This document shows, piece after piece, positions 36,160 through 48,236 of a stretch of 64,000 nt of DNA. Every line of letters begins with the position of its first letter. The first letter of the stretch is position 1. Origin of the DNA: Cannabis sativa. Its lineage: Eukaryota > Streptophyta > Magnoliopsida > Rosales > Cannabaceae. The notes under the pieces are model-generated. The model was not told the DNA's origin, did not search any database, and worked only from the letters and a program-made list of their open reading frames with translations. A program made the translations under genes and the position numbers. The stretch covers positions 31,863,686-31,927,685 of the forward strand of contig NC_083604.1 in assembly GCF_029168945.1 (NCBI RefSeq), written 5' to 3'.

Positions 36160-38442
36160 TGTAATGCCCTAAATAATTAGGCACGCTACCCAAAATGATT
36201 ATGAAACCCTAATCCCCTAATCGGGATTACTAATTAAAAACAGCGCAGAATTTAAACTTTTATATTAAACAGACTGAAAATAAACTTGTAATATATTTAA
36301 ACTTTTTCAAACATAGTTGGGATCCCAAAAATATTTACAAAATTATTACAAGTTCTTTCTTACTAGCCGACCTAAGCGGCAAAATAGAATACAAAAGTCA
36401 ACACTGTTAGACCCATAACCCGCTTGGTCTGAAGTGGCATGAACATGTACATTCTTCGCCCTGCTCCTGAAACTCATGGCTGATCAGCTAATGCCTTACC
36501 CTTTCCTGCACAGTAGAGCACCCGTGAGCCAAGCCCAACAAGACAGTATAAATCATAACAAATATATTATGCACATTCACATATGTCTGTATAGCACAAA
36601 CCTGATCATTATTTCATCATGCCCATTTATGTCTACGTGGCATAGACCTATGTGTTGCGCTCACACATCTAATTAAATCTACATGACGTAGACCCACGTG
36701 TTACTCTCACACGTCTAAATACATTAAGGCCTTAGAAGCAGTTCATCTCGGTTATGAGTACCGAGTCCAACCTGATTATGCCTTGAGCACATAATCCTTA
36801 AATCTCATTTCAATTAACATGGCATGGCATTTATACACATATATCACTAGGGTAATAACCCTAGGCTATTAGACCGTTCCTATTAGGGTAATAACCCTAA
36901 TCCCGGTTACTTAACATTCATGCATATCATTCTCAACATAAGCGCCACTGTGCATACTCTACGTGCTAATCACTGTCTTACCTGTTGTCCCGCAATAGTA
37001 GAGATTCCAAATCCCCGGGTGCTCCTGACCAGGTGCCGGTAATCCTAGTCACACACAATCCGAGATTTTCACAAATAGGGTTAACCCCTGATTTCACATT
37101 CATAAAATAAATTCATGGCATTTCAAATACAGATAATCACATAGATCTCGAAAAGAGCTTTCCAACGGTATAAAGAACGTCCCAAACGGAGTCCCGAGTC
37201 AAAAGTTATGGCCAAAACAAAATTGAGAAAAACAGAATTTCTCACTGCCAGATCCAGTCGCGACGGCCGAAAATCCCGTCGCGACTACTGGGTTTAGAAC
37301 ACCCCAAAACTCCATTTTTAAGGTCTTAAACATGCCCACTTTACCATATATTCGAACCTCAACCAAATCACAGAGTAAAAACACAAATTTCATGCTTAAA
37401 TTCACCACAGAATATGTATCCCACAAATTAGATTAACAACACTCAAGCCAAGCTCAACACTTGAGCAAAATTCAACCTAGAAATCAAGTCTATAATCATG
37501 AACATCAAAACCCCAAATACCTCATGCTTGAACACAACAAAAATCAGAACTTAAGGTTAGATTTCAAACACAATATAACCTTAGAAATCTCATCTGAAAT
37601 TACTAGTAAACATACTCCTCAACTCAACAATATAATCAAGCTAAAACATTAAGATTAACACCAAAATCACCTCTAAATCCACTATCATGCATCCATAATT
37701 TTAAGAAAATCAAGAACACCTTAATTCATTACATAACATCAGAAATTAATAAATCAAAAAGGCTAAAGATCATTACCACAAGTTCCTCAAGTTCTTCCCA
37801 AGCAAGAACATCCACAAAGCTACACCAAATCAAGCCCTTTTTTCTCAAAATCAAGATTTCTAAAAGAAAGGGTTAGAGAGAGAGAGAGGGGTCGGGTGTG
37901 AGGGATACAAAAACCAGAAATTCATTTACTTCTCTAAAAAAAATCAGCTTTTACCAAGTATAGAAAATAAAGGTCAAATGACCATTTTGCCCCTAAGGCC
38001 AATTTTTCACCTATTCACACATACAAGGGCATTCAAGTAAATTCATACTCAATTATTTTCAAATAAAAATTCAGATTATCACCCATAAATAATAATGCCA
38101 AATAAATCAATCAAATTTAGATTTCGGGCCCGAACCCGGTTCGGCCTGAAATTCCCGGGTGTGACTATACCGCGCCAACCTGTCAGAACACACCTGAAAA
38201 GACAACACAGGCATACTATATAATAATATAGTTCTATTAAGCACGTAATTAAATTAATCTCAACAATTTACCCTTCTCGGGTCATAATTACCAAAATGCC
38301 CCTGGCTCACCAACGGGGTCTTAACATGTTAAATTCATATAATTTCACATATGTTGAACTATATAATAATATAATTCCTCAATTAACTCATAATTATCTA
38401 GTTAGGGTTTTGCTAATCCTTTTCTTAATCCCGGGTATTACA
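36160..38442 (-). repeat. GA 5' LTR
   Basis: 2283 bp, near-identical to 28930-31211. Holds a hairpin at 37256-37286 with 11-bp perfect arms AGTCGCGACGG / CCGTCGCGACT and a 9-nt loop; the other LTR has lost the left arm (see findings). Confidence 0.95.
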
Positions 38443-39710
38443 GATAGGGGTGGAGAAAAGTTAAGAAAACTATGCAGTTCAACGATCTTTTATGTCTAAT
38501 GAACTCTGGATAGTATTCAACTCCACATAAACTCTATCACACTTAGAGAATCATGATCTTTACAACCTTTAGGGGTGGATCATAATCTCTATATACTTTG
38601 GGTTGGAGTTTATCCACAATACCCTATATGTATATACTTAGGGGTGCAGTCTATTCCACAATTCCCTATGAAACACATATTTTCTATAAACATGGAAGTA
38701 ATATAATGAGTTAGCTATTATCAATATAAATCCTTGATCTTGATTATATGTTCCATTTTGTTTTACTATTGTAAGTAAAAGTTTGATACCTATGAAAGTT
38801 CTTTGATAAAGTTTCACACTACCTTTATTGAGTGGGAGAATTTTAAAATTCTATTCCCATCTTCATCAGGTTGATACTTTTGATAGGTACTTAAGAACTC
38901 CACTGAAAAGCAAATCTAACCATACACATGGATAGGTATAACTTATCAGAATTATGAGAATAAGATAAAGAATTCTAGTTCAGTCTATTCGAATGACTTG
39001 AACCAAGAATTCTTAATCCTCATAAAATTTTATGGTATCTTAATTTTGATTACTTAATCTCTAGCATGTATTTTTCACTTCAAATACTAGTCTGCTATGT
39101 TGATGACTTAGTCTTAACTTAAAGTTTCAGACTAATACAAAAATCACAACTAGATAACTCTCCAAACAATCAGAGGTTAAAAGTATTATTTAACCAGACA
39201 TCTGCTATTGAGTGGGAGCTATCTGAGATGTAATCAAATAGGAAACATTAGAAGATATTCAAGAAAGATTTATGAAAGTGATTTATATTAAGGAACTGTG
39301 TATCAGTTGTCCTTGTATCTCACCAACTCATTTCGAGATTTCATGAGATGGTGCTTACTTTGGGGGTGGAGGAATTATTCTATAATAATTCAAGCTCTAC
39401 CAGAGAAGAATTATAACTTTGTGAATTCAAAAATACCAAGAAAGTTATATTACTGAAGAAAAGTCTACACTGTATTATCTCAATTCCATATTTTAAAATA
39501 TGAGAGATATGTCTTCTGTTTATTCAGATGTACTTTTAAAACAGTAAAGATTTCAGTATCCCTTGATGAGTAAAGCATATAGTAAAGGATGTTTCATAAG
39601 TGTATTTATGAACTAGTTTCCGGAAGTTTGGGTGGATTCAAATATACTACACTTGATCTGAAGATCAAGACATCAAATTGACCTGGTTGCACAGTTTGTT
39701 TTATATTAGT
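38443..39710 (+). pseudogene. C2 pol scraps after the gypsy insertion
   Basis: Resumes C2 integrase at GGGGTGGAGAAAAG, the partner of C1's RTDRGGE codons. About 39350-39375 aligns with the RNase H stretch FTLGGG (ACTTTGGGGGTGGAGGAATT). Only ~0.9 kb separates the two, so RT is essentially deleted, as in M2 and M3. No open frame. Confidence 0.7.
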
Positions 39711-39723
39711 GCAAGTGGGAGTT
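39711..39723 (+). promoter_or_regulatory. C2 polypurine tract
   Basis: GCAAGTGGGAGTT directly before the 3' LTR. Confidence 0.85.
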
Positions 39724-41603
39724 TGTTGGGTTTTATGCCCTAAATAAAACTCTTTACAATCTGATTAGTTATCAATACAAGAAATTTGAAGTGATTTATG
39801 TTTGCATGAATTTCACATGCTAATGGTTTAATATGTTTAATTACATTCACACACACTCAAAATCAGTTAAATCCAGATCATATGTTTATTCACAATTACA
39901 GTATCGTCAACACAGTGGAATGTGTTTGTGATCATATGAATCAAAAGACTTGGTCCCTTCTTCATTAGTGTTTTGGATTTACACTAATGTGATAATCAGC
40001 GATGATGTGTACTTACACTTGGAGTAAGTGTTATGTTCTTTCCAGGACATTAGTAAAGTATACTAGTTTCGAATGTATGGAGTATACATTGGACTGGACC
40101 AATATTGCAACTAAGTTAAGATATTACAAACTTACCGTTATATATATCTTTCCAAGTCAATATCAGTAGTTGATCTTAAGATTAAAAGAATCTAAATCCT
40201 GATATGCTTAGGCTCAACTCAGGAGTACTATTCATGTTCTTTGATTTATTAGTTAAGCCTACTTTTGGGTCAGGGTGATACGTATATTTTGGGAACATGA
40301 TAGTATGATTGAGTGGGAGTGCTGAACATAAATATGGAATCTATAGCTTCTAGTGGTGTATAGAAGTTAAGTGATGATTCCCTTCGAGCTTAGCAAATAG
40401 AAGTAAATGGATGAGCTCTTGTTTAACTGACTAATTATTGGATCTCTAAACACCATTTACAGGTAGCTAAGTGTTTTAAGGGGCAAAATACATTGAGGGG
40501 TGAGAACGGTCAAGAAATCCCATCTCGATGTAGATCTCTAAATCACAATAAGATTATAACAATGGTTAAATGAGATAGCATATTGATATCGTGGAACATA
40601 TAATATGCTCTATATAAGTCTGAGAGTGCAATTCTAAGTTCTAAGAGTGGATTCAACGAAGAATTAATAAGTAGGAATTTACATGTTAAACTTGGTTCAC
40701 TTATTGGAAGCTCAGCATATAGATCCATGGTCCCCATTCTAGTTGAGAACATTCTGGTTGTAAGACTCAATAATTGATTCGTGATTGATCAATTATAATT
40801 CTAAAGTTAGACTATGTCTAATTTATGAATTTTCACTAAGTAGGGGTGAAATTGTAAAGAAAAGAGATTCTAGGTTTATTTGTTTATTAATGGACTTTAT
40901 ATGTCTAGTTAATAATTAAATTAAATGACAATATTATTTAATAATCTATTTTAGTTATTAAATAATTAGTTTTGGCATTTAAATGGTTAGAATTGGAAAA
41001 GTGGCGTTTTTGAGAAAATAGAAATAAAATTTGTTAAAACTGCAAAATCAAGTGGGGCCCATTATCACACCATGGCCGGCCACTATTTGTGGAAATTTAA
41101 ATTGATTTTTTCATTATTTTAATGCCAAATAATTCCTTACCTAAACCTAGTAGTTGTCTATAAATAGAAAGTGATGGCTCAGTCAAAACAACCCATTCAT
41201 TAGTTATCTGACAGAAATTTCTCTCTTCAGAAAAACTGAGCCTTCCCTATTTTCTTCTATAGGCCGAAACCCTCTTCTCTTCTTCTCTTCCTAAATTTCG
41301 ACCCTAGTGAAAGAGTAAGTGCCCACACACAGCAAGCAGGTGCTCAATCATAGATTGGAAGACTGTGAAGGATCAAACTTAAAGAAGAAGGACATTCAGG
41401 CTCAGATCTTGATTATACTCTGCGACAGAAAGGATACAAGGGTTAGAGATCTGAGTGGAAGGAGACATTAATTCCGCTGCATCAATGTAAGGTTTTCTTA
41501 ACTTTATATGTGTTTAATTTATCGTTTTAGAAAGTTCATATTTAGGGTGTTAAACAACATACTTGTGAGTAGATCTAAGATCCTGGTAAAATATATTCCA
41601 ACA
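39724..41603 (+). repeat. C2 3' LTR
   Basis: 1880 bp, TGTTGGG to TATTCCAACA, followed by TGAAC. Differs from the 5' copy by a short deletion near 40535 and scattered substitutions. Confidence 0.95.
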
Positions 41604-41703
41604 TGAACCATGCAACATAAAATGTTATTTCTGATTTTTACTAACTAGTAAATCTGATTATATTGAAATGAGTTTTATTTAGGGCACAAAACCCAACATT
41701 CAT

Positions 41704-42548
41704 ATGGTAAATACTAGTCTAAGTTGTCATCTTTAGGGATGAGTCAACTAGATTTTGCATTACAAATACTTATATGTCAAGATCTAACACTAATATGTTG
41801 TTTATGATAATCTTTAGGGGATTGTCCCATTAAAAACAACAAGTCAAGTTAGACCAACAATGAAGATTTGAAATTTATACTACATGATTAATAATAGAAA
41901 ACAACATAGGTTCAATATAAATTCATACATATTTCAGAAATTATTAAGCATTTAGCAAGTTACAAAAACATGTGAAAATACAAAACAATCATATCTTAAA
42001 TAATTTCCAAGGTTTCCAACAAATCAATATCAGTGTCCCATTTAGGCAAGAGTCAAAGATATCATTCATTGAATAGAATTGTCAGCTCATCTAAAATGGA
42101 CACTATTTTAGCAACCTTTTATTCGATCAAAATGAGAATTTGATGTTGTCCCATTTAGGCAAGGGTTAAGGTCATTCTATTTCATGAGCTTCTACCATTG
42201 TTTCGTACTTTGTAAGCCCTACTCTTAGCAACTACTATTGGGGTGGTCGTTTCAAAGAATCAAAAATTTACAAAAATAGTTATCTTTTGAGATTCTACGA
42301 CGTTAAATTGCTAATGAATGAATATCTATTAGGGATGAATCTCATTAAAATAAGAACTATGTAGAACCTACAATGGAGATAGAATATCCTTAAACTAAAG
42401 CTCATTATTTTAAAGAATTATATTTTCATCTGGTACTTATTTTAATCTATTTATTTTAATATTCATATATTTATTTAATTCAAATTACTAATTTAGATTA
42501 ATCTAAATCTAAATTTTAATTTAATATTTATAAAATTATATACTTAGG
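41704..42548 (-). other. M2 leader, resumed after S2
   Basis: Continues M2's leader in minus orientation. It contains the reversed paired motif at 42034 and 42147 (GTCCCATTTAGGCAAGAGTC and GTCCCATTTAGGCAAGGGT) and a poorly conserved AT-rich stretch matching 47341-48200 of M3. It breaks at about 42548 after TACTTAGG, where M3 would continue ATGGATATG. No gene. Confidence 0.75.
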
Positions 42549-42905
42549 TTGTTATCGAGTTTTTTGCACCTTGATGTGGCAATAGAACTGAATGACGCGT
42601 CCCATGTTCCTTGTTGACATAGCTTTTAGCCAACGACAACGAGTCAAATTTAGTAAGCGATAAGTGATTTATAGCAATCGATATATAATAAAGCAATATA
42701 AAGACACATGAATTTTATAGAGGTTCAGCCCCGAGCAGTTCGGTAATAGCCTAATCCTCGTTATTTGTATTGACTTTAGAACAAGGAGAAAGGTTCCTTT
42801 TCTTATAGCTCTTACAATAGTATCTCTGAATGTATAATTCTTAGATAATATATTTAGGGTATAGTCTCAGCTAAAATGTTTTCGATCGATTGCCAGTGAA
42901 CATGC
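42549..42905. repeat. U, left part: unclassified repeat inserted in M2 leader
   Basis: Begins TGTTATCGAGTTTTTTGCACC at the point where M2 breaks off. It contains GAGGTTCAGCCCCGAGCAG and TAGCCTAATCC words of a kind common in plant transposon ends. It stops at CATGC where M3 was inserted and appears to resume at 55240. TG at the start suggests an LTR, but I cannot identify a family. Confidence 0.5.
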
Positions 42906-44803
42906 TGTTGGAATTTATTTTACCAGGATCTTAGATCTACTCACAAGTATGTTGTTTAACACCCTAAATATGAACTTTCTAAAACGATGAAATAAACACG
43001 TATAAAGTTTAAGAAACCTTACATTAGTTGCAGCGGAATATAATGAGTCCTTCCAGTCAGATATGTAGCCCTTGATTCCTTTCTGTAGCAGAACATTATC
43101 AATATATGAACCTGGATCTCTTTCTTTGAATCTTTGATGCTGAAACTCCTTCTTGCTGAAAGTCTTTCTTCACGATCTTCCTCACTATGGTTAAGGTATC
43201 ACTTGCTGTGTGTGGGCACTACTCATACACTAAGAATTTCAAAATCTCATTGAGGAAGAGAAAGAGAGTGGGTTCGGCCAAAGATAGGGAGAGAGAAGGC
43301 TCAGGTTTTTCTCTGAAGAAAAAATAGAAAATTTAAGTGTAATTTTCCTGAAGCCTTCACTATCTATTTATAGCATTCCACTAGGGTTAGGTTTGAATTA
43401 TTTGGCATTAAAATAATGAAAATATCAGTTTAAATTTCCTACAAAAGTGGCAGGCCCTATACTAGTGGATTTGGGCCTCACTTTTTGCAATTTTGCAGTT
43501 TTACCTTTTCTGCATCTGATTTTCTCAAAAACGCCAATTTTCTAATTCAACCATTTAAATGCCAATACTAACTATTTAATAACTATAAATAATTATTAAA
43601 TAATATTGTCATTTATCATATTTATTAATTGAACCATACAAAGTATCATAATTAACAAATATGCCCCTATAAACTCTTTCTTTACAATTTCGCCCTTACT
43701 TAGTGAAAAATTCACAAATAGACATAGTCTAAATTGAGAGTTATAATTGATTAATCAAAAAAAATTATATGAGTCTTACAAGCAATATTATCTCAACTAG
43801 TGCGGGAACCATGGGTCTATATAACCGAGCTTCCAATAAGTAGATCAAGAATTTATTACTAAAATTCACTAACTTATTAATTCTTCGTTGAATCCACGCA
43901 TAGAACTTAGAATTGCACTCTCAGTTATATAGAATGCTCTATATGTTCCACCATATAGACACATCATTAGTTATCCATTGTTATAATCCTAATTTGATCA
44001 CTGATCCTCTATATGAATGATCTACACTGTAAAGAGATTAAATTACCGTTACACCCTACAATGTATTTATTCCTTAAAACACTTGACCCTGTATAAATGA
44101 TATTTCAGCTTATGTGAAATGAGTACTCCACCATTTATGTTCCTTTGGTCAAGCTCGAAGGAGATCATCCTTTGCTTACTATTTGCCAGATAGAAGCTAT
44201 AGATTCCATGTTTATGATAGCGCTCCCACTCAATTGCACTACCGTGTTCCCAAAATGTACGTATCACCCTGACCTAAAAGTAGGCTTAACTAACAAATCA
44301 AAGAACACGAATAGCCTCTCAAGATTGAGCCTAATCATAACAGGATTAAGAACATTTGATCTAGGATCAACTAGGCGATATTGACTTGAATAGATATTAC
44401 AGTAAGTTTAATAAATCTAAGTCAAAGTTCAATATCGGTCCCTTCCGATGCATACTCCATGCATCCAACCTGAGCTTTACTTTAACCAATGCTCTGGAAA
44501 GAACATAGCACTTCTCCAAATGCAAGTAAACTCTGTTTTAGATTATCATATCAGTAAAACCCTATGTCTGATAAATCTAGGAAACTTTATTCACATAGTC
44601 ATGTTTACTTTCTAATGTGTTGACGGCACAATAAACAGGATCAAGTATGTGAAAAGGGTTTCAGATGAATTTATACATTATGTACATATAATCATGAAAT
44701 AAATCATGTGAACCATGCAACATTAAATGTTATTTCTGATCTATATTAATAAGTAAATCTGATTATATTGAAATGAGTTTTATTTATGGCATAAAACCCA
44801 ACA
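42906..44803 (-). repeat. M3 3' LTR
   Basis: 1898 bp, TGTTGGAATT to CATAAAACCCAACA on the plus strand, followed by the reversed polypurine tract ACTCCCAATTGC. Confidence 0.93.
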
Positions 44804-47360
44804 AACTCCCAATTGCACTAATATAAAACAAAAAAGTGTGTTTCAAATAATCTCAACACCTCGATATACAAATCAAGTGTAGTAGTAGTAAACTCCTCGT
44901 AATAGGATCTGAAAGGTTGAATTAACCACGACCTTTTCTTCACCATTACTCTTCCTTAATCACAAAATCATTGATAATGTGAAATTCCTCTCTATATGTC
45001 TACTCTCTTGGGATATTGGATTCTATACCTTTGGCAACTACTTTTGGTTAATCAGGAAATTAACACTAGTTGTTTAGGCAATTTGGAATAGTGCCAAAAA
45101 TGTATAGAACTTTCCTTAGACTAAATAAGTACCTTTCCTGCAACTTTAACATTCAGTCCCTTCCTGGTAGACCTAGAGACTTCAGATAGGTTTTTACACT
45201 TCTCCAAAATCACTATTCCACCCCCAGAGTAACCACCATCTTATCAGAAAGATTTACTAGCACAAAGGCAAATTTCGAAATCTGATATGGTGTAGTCTAA
45301 GAGTTTTAAACACACCCTTATAGACTAACATATAGTTCCTCTTCTTAATCTTAAGATTTACTTGATTGTCTTCCAATGTTCTTCTCCTGGATTAATCTGA
45401 TACCTACTCATTACTCCCAATCAACAGCAGGTGTCTGGTCTAAGGTATGCAAAAGCATATCTAAGACCTCTCACTGTTCATTTAAGGAATTTTTTCATTG
45501 CTTTATCTTTTCTAGAATAGTTGAGACTTTTCCTTAGATAAAATCTATGCCTAAGAAGTTGTGAAGCTTCTATAGATTGCCATTAGAAAGAAAATGCTTC
45601 AGCTTCTTACTAAAGTAAGTTGCTTGCATTAGAGTAAGTAATTACCAGGTATACCACAAGCCATAGGTTTAGATAAACTCAAACCTATAATACTAGGAAC
45701 AGGAAGTTTTGTTAAGTCCATTGAATAGACTTATAAACGAAATTTCCTTTTATGTCCTTGTAATAGAAAAATTTAGGTTATTCCATGTGAATGGATTAAA
45801 CCATAGTTCTATTGTTTTTTTTTTCTTAGTTTCTCATCTTGACAATCCATTACTTATTTAAACTCACAATGGATTTTAATCACTAGTGTCTCCCAAGTCA
45901 TAAGAAGTGAAGTTCCTAGAAACTTTCCCACTACGACAAGGTACCGTGAATTATGTCGAAGAAAACTAATTGGTATTGATCTCTTCGGTTGTGACAAGAC
46001 AACAGAGGCAGTGGGATCATCATATGTTATATAAGATGATAGAACACTTTTGGAATCAAGAATTAAATATCTCCTTTATTTGCTACTTGTTTTCAGACTT
46101 AGTCATTATCTTAGAAAAGTAGTATTTGTTTGAACAAACACTTTCTTATCTATTGACAATGGGATGGTCCACCCCTAATCACTTAGAATAGCTAACAAAC
46201 CATGGTTAACAGTTCTAGCTTTTCTTAAGATTTTGATTAGGTAATCCATGAATCTAGTAATGATTTACATTAAGTACCCAACCATTACATCATTCTGAAA
46301 TTGTATTACCATAGAAGGATTTAGGCAACGACTAGTAACTAATCATCAATATGCAACTCGAAATTTCTGGGGAGGTAAGTTTGGATATAATTCAAAAATC
46401 AATTTAATGATCTTTGAACTGCATATCTACTAACTATTTCTCCACCCCTATCAGTTCGCAAGATCTTTAACCACTTACCTTAATGGTTTTAGCCATTGCT
46501 AGAAATTAATGAAATTTTTTTAAACATTTGCCATAGATTGATCTTTGAACTGCATATCTACTAAGAATTTCTTGCTAAAAGGTATAATCTAGAGTTATCG
46601 TTTTAAGAATACAACGAAAAACTCATATCCACCCCTGAATGTACATCCATCTGCGAATGAGATGAACTACTTTCAGTGGATATAGGCATATTAACTCTTT
46701 GCAGAGATTGATCTTGTCAAATCCACTATGAACAAGATACATATGCCATAGATTAATAAAAATGTGGTTGTGTCTTTTTGATGACTTAGGTATAGTTACA
46801 TCAAAGAATTCTTAGAATAATGCAAGTGGATCCTGGTCACAGAATACCTAACTCATATTCCATACAGTTTGAATCCATTAATAGAAGATGGATATTAAAC
46901 CCTTGTGAAGGTGTAACTGTATTGCATCCTGGAATTAGAAATATAAGAAAATTTCTGTTTGGAATCTAAAATTAAAGTCAAAGACTTAAATTTATACCAA
47001 ATATAATGAGTAATTCTATCTTGGACCACCACTACTAATACAAACTCTAAGTCAGATTTACCCATACAAGTAGGAGATCTCTAAGATTGAAGATTTATAT
47101 CAATTGGGAATAGAATTTCTGGATTATAATCATATGCGTCATTTAAATTTCTTAAGAGAAAATATAGAATGACATGAAATTATTTATAGACCATTCATCC
47201 AATGATATGCTATTGAGCTAATTCGAAATGAATAAGCTAAGAGGAATTAGGATAATTTCGTTATTTAAATAAGAATCCAACGATGCTCCGATTAGCGAGA
47301 GTCAAAGTAATCTTATTTATATAATCTTCTTGTTTCATATTGTAAAAATGCTAGTCTAAG
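44804..47360 (-). pseudogene. M3 pol remnant
   Basis: Closely parallels M2: reversed RNase H stretch at about 45205-45235 and reversed KILRTDRGGE codons at about 46445-46475, again ~1.24 kb apart. 46540-46560 repeats words from 46420-46440 (TTTGAACTGCATATCTACTAA), a small local duplication. No frame survives. Shared structure with M2 suggests both derive from one already deleted ancestor. Confidence 0.75.
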
Positions 47361-48236
47361 GTGTCATCAATTGATGAACAGCTAGATGTCGCATATACAA
47401 TATTTATCTTTCGAGATCTAACACTATAATGTATGTCTAATGGTGAAAATCCATTAGGGATTTATCTCATTAGAAAAACAAATATGTTAGACCAACAATG
47501 AAGATTCGAAATTAAACTACAGCTTAATAACAGAAAATAACATGGTTCAATATAAATTCATACACAATTCAGAAATTATAAACATATAGCAAGTAGGAAT
47601 GACTAGTGAAAATACTAAAACATACAATCCTAAATAATTTCCAAGGTTTTCAACAAACTGATACAGTGTCCCGGTAGGCGAGAGTCAAAGTATCATTTAT
47701 TGAATAGAGTTGTCAGCTCATCTAATATAGAAACCATTCGAGCAACCTTTTATTCGATCAAAATAAGAATCCAACGTTGTCCCGGTAGGCGAGAGTCAAG
47801 GTTATTCTTATTTTATGAGCTTCCACCATTGTTTCATGTTTTATGAGTTTATCTCTAAGTAGTCACCGTAGGGGAGAGTCTAAATAGAGACGAAAACTAA
47901 CAAAACACTTATCAAATGAAATCTTACGGTGTTAAATGCGTTCAACGAATAACCATCCATAGGGGGACGAAGTCTAGCGTCTCGAGGTTATATTGAAAAC
48001 ATTTAACTTTTGTAAGACCAACAATGGAGATCGAATATCTTAATAATAATCAAGCTCATTATTTAAAGTGAGTTGTATTTTCTTTGATTCTCTTTATTTA
48101 ATTTATTTATTTTAAATATATTTATTTAAAATTTCCAATTTAGAATGAAAAATTCTAAATATAAATTTTAATTTATATTTATAAATTTTACTTAGATGGA
48201 TATGAAAATAACATGAATTATTTCCATCTTAGTAAT

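Larger units (their letters stand above)
28930..38442 (-). mobile_element. GA: Ty3/gypsy chromovirus (Tekay/Del-like), complete structure, defective genes
   Basis: 9513 bp with near-identical LTRs (28930-31211 and 36160-38442), ends TGTAA...TTACA and target duplication GATAG (28925-28929, 38443-38447). Minus strand: 5' LTR, initiator-Met primer site, gag, PR-RT-RH-IN, a chromodomain remnant, polypurine tract, 3' LTR. RT before IN and the C-terminal chromodomain place it among Ty3/gypsy chromoviruses; the sequence around [12 protein letters not shown] and [10 protein letters not shown] is of Tekay/Del type. Two stops and three frameshifts make it inactive. It sits in C2's integrase remnant, so it is among the youngest insertions here. 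Confidence 0.95.
20367..41603 (+). mobile_element. C2: copia element with gag but almost no pol (TR-GAG-like)
   Basis: The 5' LTR (20367-22260) and 3' LTR (39724-41603) are very similar and the whole is flanked by TGAAC (20362-20366, 41604-41608). After removing the nested hAT-like element and gypsy GA, about 10.2 kb remains: LTR, primer site, ~3.7 kb leader, an intact 288-residue gag, ~1.8 kb of pol scraps, polypurine tract, LTR. With no usable PR, IN, RT or RH it must be non-autonomous, like the gag-only LTR elements described in plants as TR-GAG. Such an element could package its own RNA and rely on a related pol; that dependency is inference. Confidence 0.9.
18588..41698 (-). mobile_element. 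S2: solo minus copia LTR, split by C2
   Basis: The two parts, 18588-20366 and 41609-41698, join into one LTR of about 1869 bp (TATTGGC...CCCAACA; the first dinucleotide has changed). The 5-bp flanks are TTCAT on both sides (18583-18587, 41699-41703), which fixes it as a solo LTR inserted in M2's interior. C2 entered it at 20362-20366, leaving its own duplication TGAAC. Confidence 0.9.

Noticed and set aside
42549..42905. Endogenous pararetrovirus (caulimovirus) origin for U.
   Set aside because: No movement-protein, coat or RT motif is present in either part; only short non-coding words are seen.
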